This document shows, one piece after another, positions 6,559 to 7,871 of a stretch of 7,871 nt of DNA. Each line of letters opens with the position of its first letter. Within the stretch, counting starts at the first letter, position 1. A program made the translations under genes and the position numbers. Source of the stretch: Acidobacteriota bacterium (lineage in GTDB: Bacteria > Acidobacteriota > Vicinamibacteria > Vicinamibacterales > UBA2999); assembly GCA_013813075.1 (NCBI GenBank), contig JACCSI010000332.1, positions 1 through 7,871 on the forward strand, in the 5' to 3' direction. The notes beneath the pieces were generated by a model. That model was given only the letters and a program-made list of their open reading frames with translations, did not search any database and had not been told where the DNA came from.

Positions 6559-6580
6559 CGGTCGTGCCGAAAAAATCCAG

Positions 6581-7516
6581 CTACGTGGCGAGCAGTGATT
6601 TAATCCGTGGCTCGAGCTGCTCCATCGTCATGCGGCCCGGGTTGTAGAGCCGGATGAGACCGGCGCGATCGACGAGCACCAGCGTCGGCGTGGAGCTGAC
6701 GCCGTAGCGCAGGTGCGTCGCTTCGCTGACGGGGACCGGTTGGCCCGCAAGCACCGGATAAAACTGCTGGCGCACCTCGTCGATGTAGCGCATCTCGACG
6801 TCTGCGGGCGCAGGCTTGCCGCCGGCGACGTATCCAAAGCGCTGCGTCGGGGCAAACACCACCAGACCCCGGTCACGGTATTTCGCGGCGAGCTCCGCCA
6901 GTATCGGGCCCTGCGTCTTGCAGTCGCTGCACCAGTGCGCCCAGAAGAACAGCACCACCACCTTGCCTTTGAGTTCGGCCAGCGAGGGTGGCTTGGGTCC
7001 GAGATATTCGGCAACATCAATGACCGGGGCCGGCTGCCCCTCCATGCTGAGCAGGTTGATGTTTTTCTGAATGCGCTTCTCGATCGACGTGCCCTTGTAA
7101 GTGGCCGCGTCCTTGCGGAGGAACGTCACCGCCTCGCTGCGCGCCCCGCGCTGTGCCTCCACTTGCCCCAGCACTTCGATCGCCGCGCCGAGTGCGATCG
7201 GCAACCTTGCGTCCTGGTCCAGAGAGCGCGTCTTCAACATCGCCGTGGACAATTGATAGGTTTCACGCGCGTACTTGTCTGCGCCATCCAGATCTTTCGC
7301 CGCCAGCGCACCGCGGCCCATCCAGGACAGCGCCTCGAGCATCTCGGCGGTGACACCTTTTTGCGTGCGATACGTCGCGATCACTTTGGTCGCCTGTGCG
7401 AAATCGTTGGCCGTGATCGCGGCGCGCACGTCGGTGACCAGGGGCGACGGCTGCGCGCCCACACCGGCCAGGCACAGAATCACGGCCGCTAACGTCGTCG
7501 AAATTAGTCGATTCAC
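6581..7516 (-). CDS. Exported TlpA-like thioredoxin-fold protein with helical N-terminal domain
   Basis: This 311-residue protein starts at a GTG (7516-7514) that opens a short signal peptide (about 1-21, LISTTLAAVILCLAGVGAQ), so it should act outside the cytoplasm. Residues about 25-155 look all-helical and Ala-rich with TPR-like character (NDFAQATKVIATYR, LDGADKYARETYQL). Residues about 160-310 form a TlpA/AhpC-type thioredoxin fold: APVIDVAEYLG entry, KGKVVVLFFWAHWC strand, redox pair C196-S-D-C199, and the conserved cis-proline P277 (VSSTPTLVLVDRAG). It probably reduces or exchanges disulfides of envelope proteins; its partner is unknown. Single-domain TlpA proteins are about half this length, so the N-terminal half is an added domain, perhaps for binding partners. 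The frame is open 19 codons further upstream, but those residues lack signal character, and a -10-like TACACT (7528-7523) sits just before the GTG. It converges on the protease gene, so it is a separate transcript. Confidence 0.88.
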   Translation of the reverse strand: MNRLISTTLAAVILCLAGVGAQPSPLVTDVRAAITANDFAQATKVIATYRTQKGVTAEMLEALSWMGRGALAAKDLDGADKYARETYQLSTAMLKTRSLDQDARLPIALGAAIEVLGQVEAQRGARSEAVTFLRKDAATYKGTSIEKRIQKNINLLSMEGQPAPVIDVAEYLGPKPPSLAELKGKVVVLFFWAHWCSDCKTQGPILAELAAKYRDRGLVVFAPTQRFGYVAGGKPAPADVEMRYIDEVRQQFYPVLAGQPVPVSEATHLRYGVSSTPTLVLVDRAGLIRLYNPGRMTMEQLEPRIKSLLAT

Positions 7517-7611
7517 GGTGCCAGTGTATGCCGCCCCGGGGGCAGGCGTCGACTGCTGATAACGGATTACCAACAGTGGAGACCTGGGAGATCTTGCGAC
7601 TGCGGCAGCTC
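7517..7611. other. Intergenic gap downstream of the right-hand permease
   Basis: These 95 bp separate two minus-strand genes. The half next to the thioredoxin-like gene contains its candidate promoter. The half next to the permease stop holds imperfect inverted repeats but no stem with a T-run, so I cannot name a terminator. No small gene with a plausible start and ribosome binding site is evident. Confidence 0.5.
7523..7552 (-). promoter_or_regulatory. Promoter of the thioredoxin-like gene, apparently leaderless
   Basis: On the minus strand, TCGACG (7552-7547, 4 of 6 matches to TTGACA) and TACACT (7528-7523, 4 of 6 matches to TATAAT) are separated by 18 bp. A start about 7 bases after the -10 falls at the GTG start codon (7516), so the mRNA would have no leader. 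No Shine-Dalgarno is visible before the GTG, which agrees. Confidence 0.45.
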
Positions 7612-7871
7612 CTACTCGTAGCGCAACGCCAGGATGGGATCAATCCGGCTGGCGCGATGCGCCGGGATCAGGCCGGCGGCCGCGGACACGAGCGCCAATA
7701 ACGCGACTGTCGCTCCCGCGATGTACGGGTCATTCGGCTCGATACCGTAGAGCTGGGTTGAGACATACCGCCCCAGCCCAACGGCCGCGGGCACACCAAT
7801 CGCCAAGCCGATTGCCAGCAGCACGAGCACTTCTTTCATGACCAGCCACAGCACGCCGCCCCGCTCCGCGC
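7612..7871 (-). CDS. C-terminus of a second ADOP-type permease, 5' end outside window
   Basis: The minus strand is open from the window edge to a TAG at 7614-7612, covering the last 86 codons or so of a longer gene. The visible part has the classic FtsX ending: GGVLWLVMKEVLVLLAIGLAIG (next-to-last helix), a short loop with the LYGIEPNDP motif, the last helix (AGATVALLALVSAAAGLIPA), then the terminal AHRASRIDPILALRYE. That ending is nearly invariant in duplicated acidobacterial permeases. It lies on the same strand as the left-edge permease but is a different gene, because that one starts at 1582. A single MacB-type permease would end similarly, so the duplicated architecture is inferred from the family ending and from the other copy. 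Confidence 0.88.
   Translation of the reverse strand, partial: AERGGVLWLVMKEVLVLLAIGLAIGVPAAVGLGRYVSTQLYGIEPNDPYIAGATVALLALVSAAAGLIPAHRASRIDPILALRYE

Noticed and set aside
6559..6580. A-run near the end of the thioredoxin-like gene as part of an intrinsic terminator
   Set aside because: On the minus strand the T-run follows the stop codon without a real stem before it, and on the plus strand it is an A-run, so the element order is wrong in both directions.
6713..7492. 259-residue plus-strand open frame antisense to the thioredoxin-like gene
   Set aside because: The product is Arg/His-rich and featureless; the minus strand carries the CxxC motif, cis-proline and a signal peptide.

Overview
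The window is GC-rich bacterial chromosome and most likely comes from an Acidobacteriota genome, perhaps the Vicinamibacterales. The main evidence is two incomplete minus-strand genes, one at each edge, of the duplicated MacB/FtsX-like permease type known as ADOP (acidobacterial duplicated orphan permease). Expanded families of these are a hallmark of that phylum. The secreted NHL propeller and the TlpA-like thioredoxin with a helical N-terminal half fit the same origin. I see no mobile element, tRNA, rRNA, CRISPR array or phage gene, and no sign of recent transfer. Coding density is high.

Layout from left to right. Positions 1-1582 (minus) hold the first about 527 residues of an ADOP permease whose 3' end lies outside the window. 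A divergent gap of about 100 bp separates it from a secreted six-bladed-propeller (NHL) protein at 1682-2788 (plus). About 105 bp further on begins a plus-strand regulatory block: an OmpR-type response regulator (2894-3568), an overlapping HAMP sensor histidine kinase (3549-4955), and, after 83 bp, a periplasmic HtrA/DegQ-type serine protease with two PDZ domains (5039-6499). Convergent to it on the minus strand is an exported thioredoxin-fold (TlpA-like) protein with an N-terminal helical domain (6581-7516). Upstream of that gene, also on the minus strand, is the C-terminus of a second ADOP permease (7612-7871).

Almost every product acts in or at the cell envelope. The centre of the window reads as an envelope-stress module analogous to CpxRA-DegP: a membrane sensor, its regulator and a periplasmic quality-control protease. 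The kinase-protease gap carries two perfect 8-bp direct repeats (GTCATCCG) with an 11-bp period, just upstream of a possible -10 element and a strong ribosome binding site. That is the arrangement expected of an OmpR/PhoB-family operator, so I infer that the regulator controls the protease gene.

The NHL protein resembles peptidyl-alpha-hydroxyglycine alpha-amidating lyase (PAL). It keeps the three zinc histidines at about the spacing of the mammalian enzyme, but appears to lack some catalytic residues. Several genes have a -10-like element so close to the start codon that their mRNAs would be leaderless or nearly so. I do not see a clearly new multi-gene system; the operator, the PAL-like protein and the leaderless promoters are the observations most worth following.
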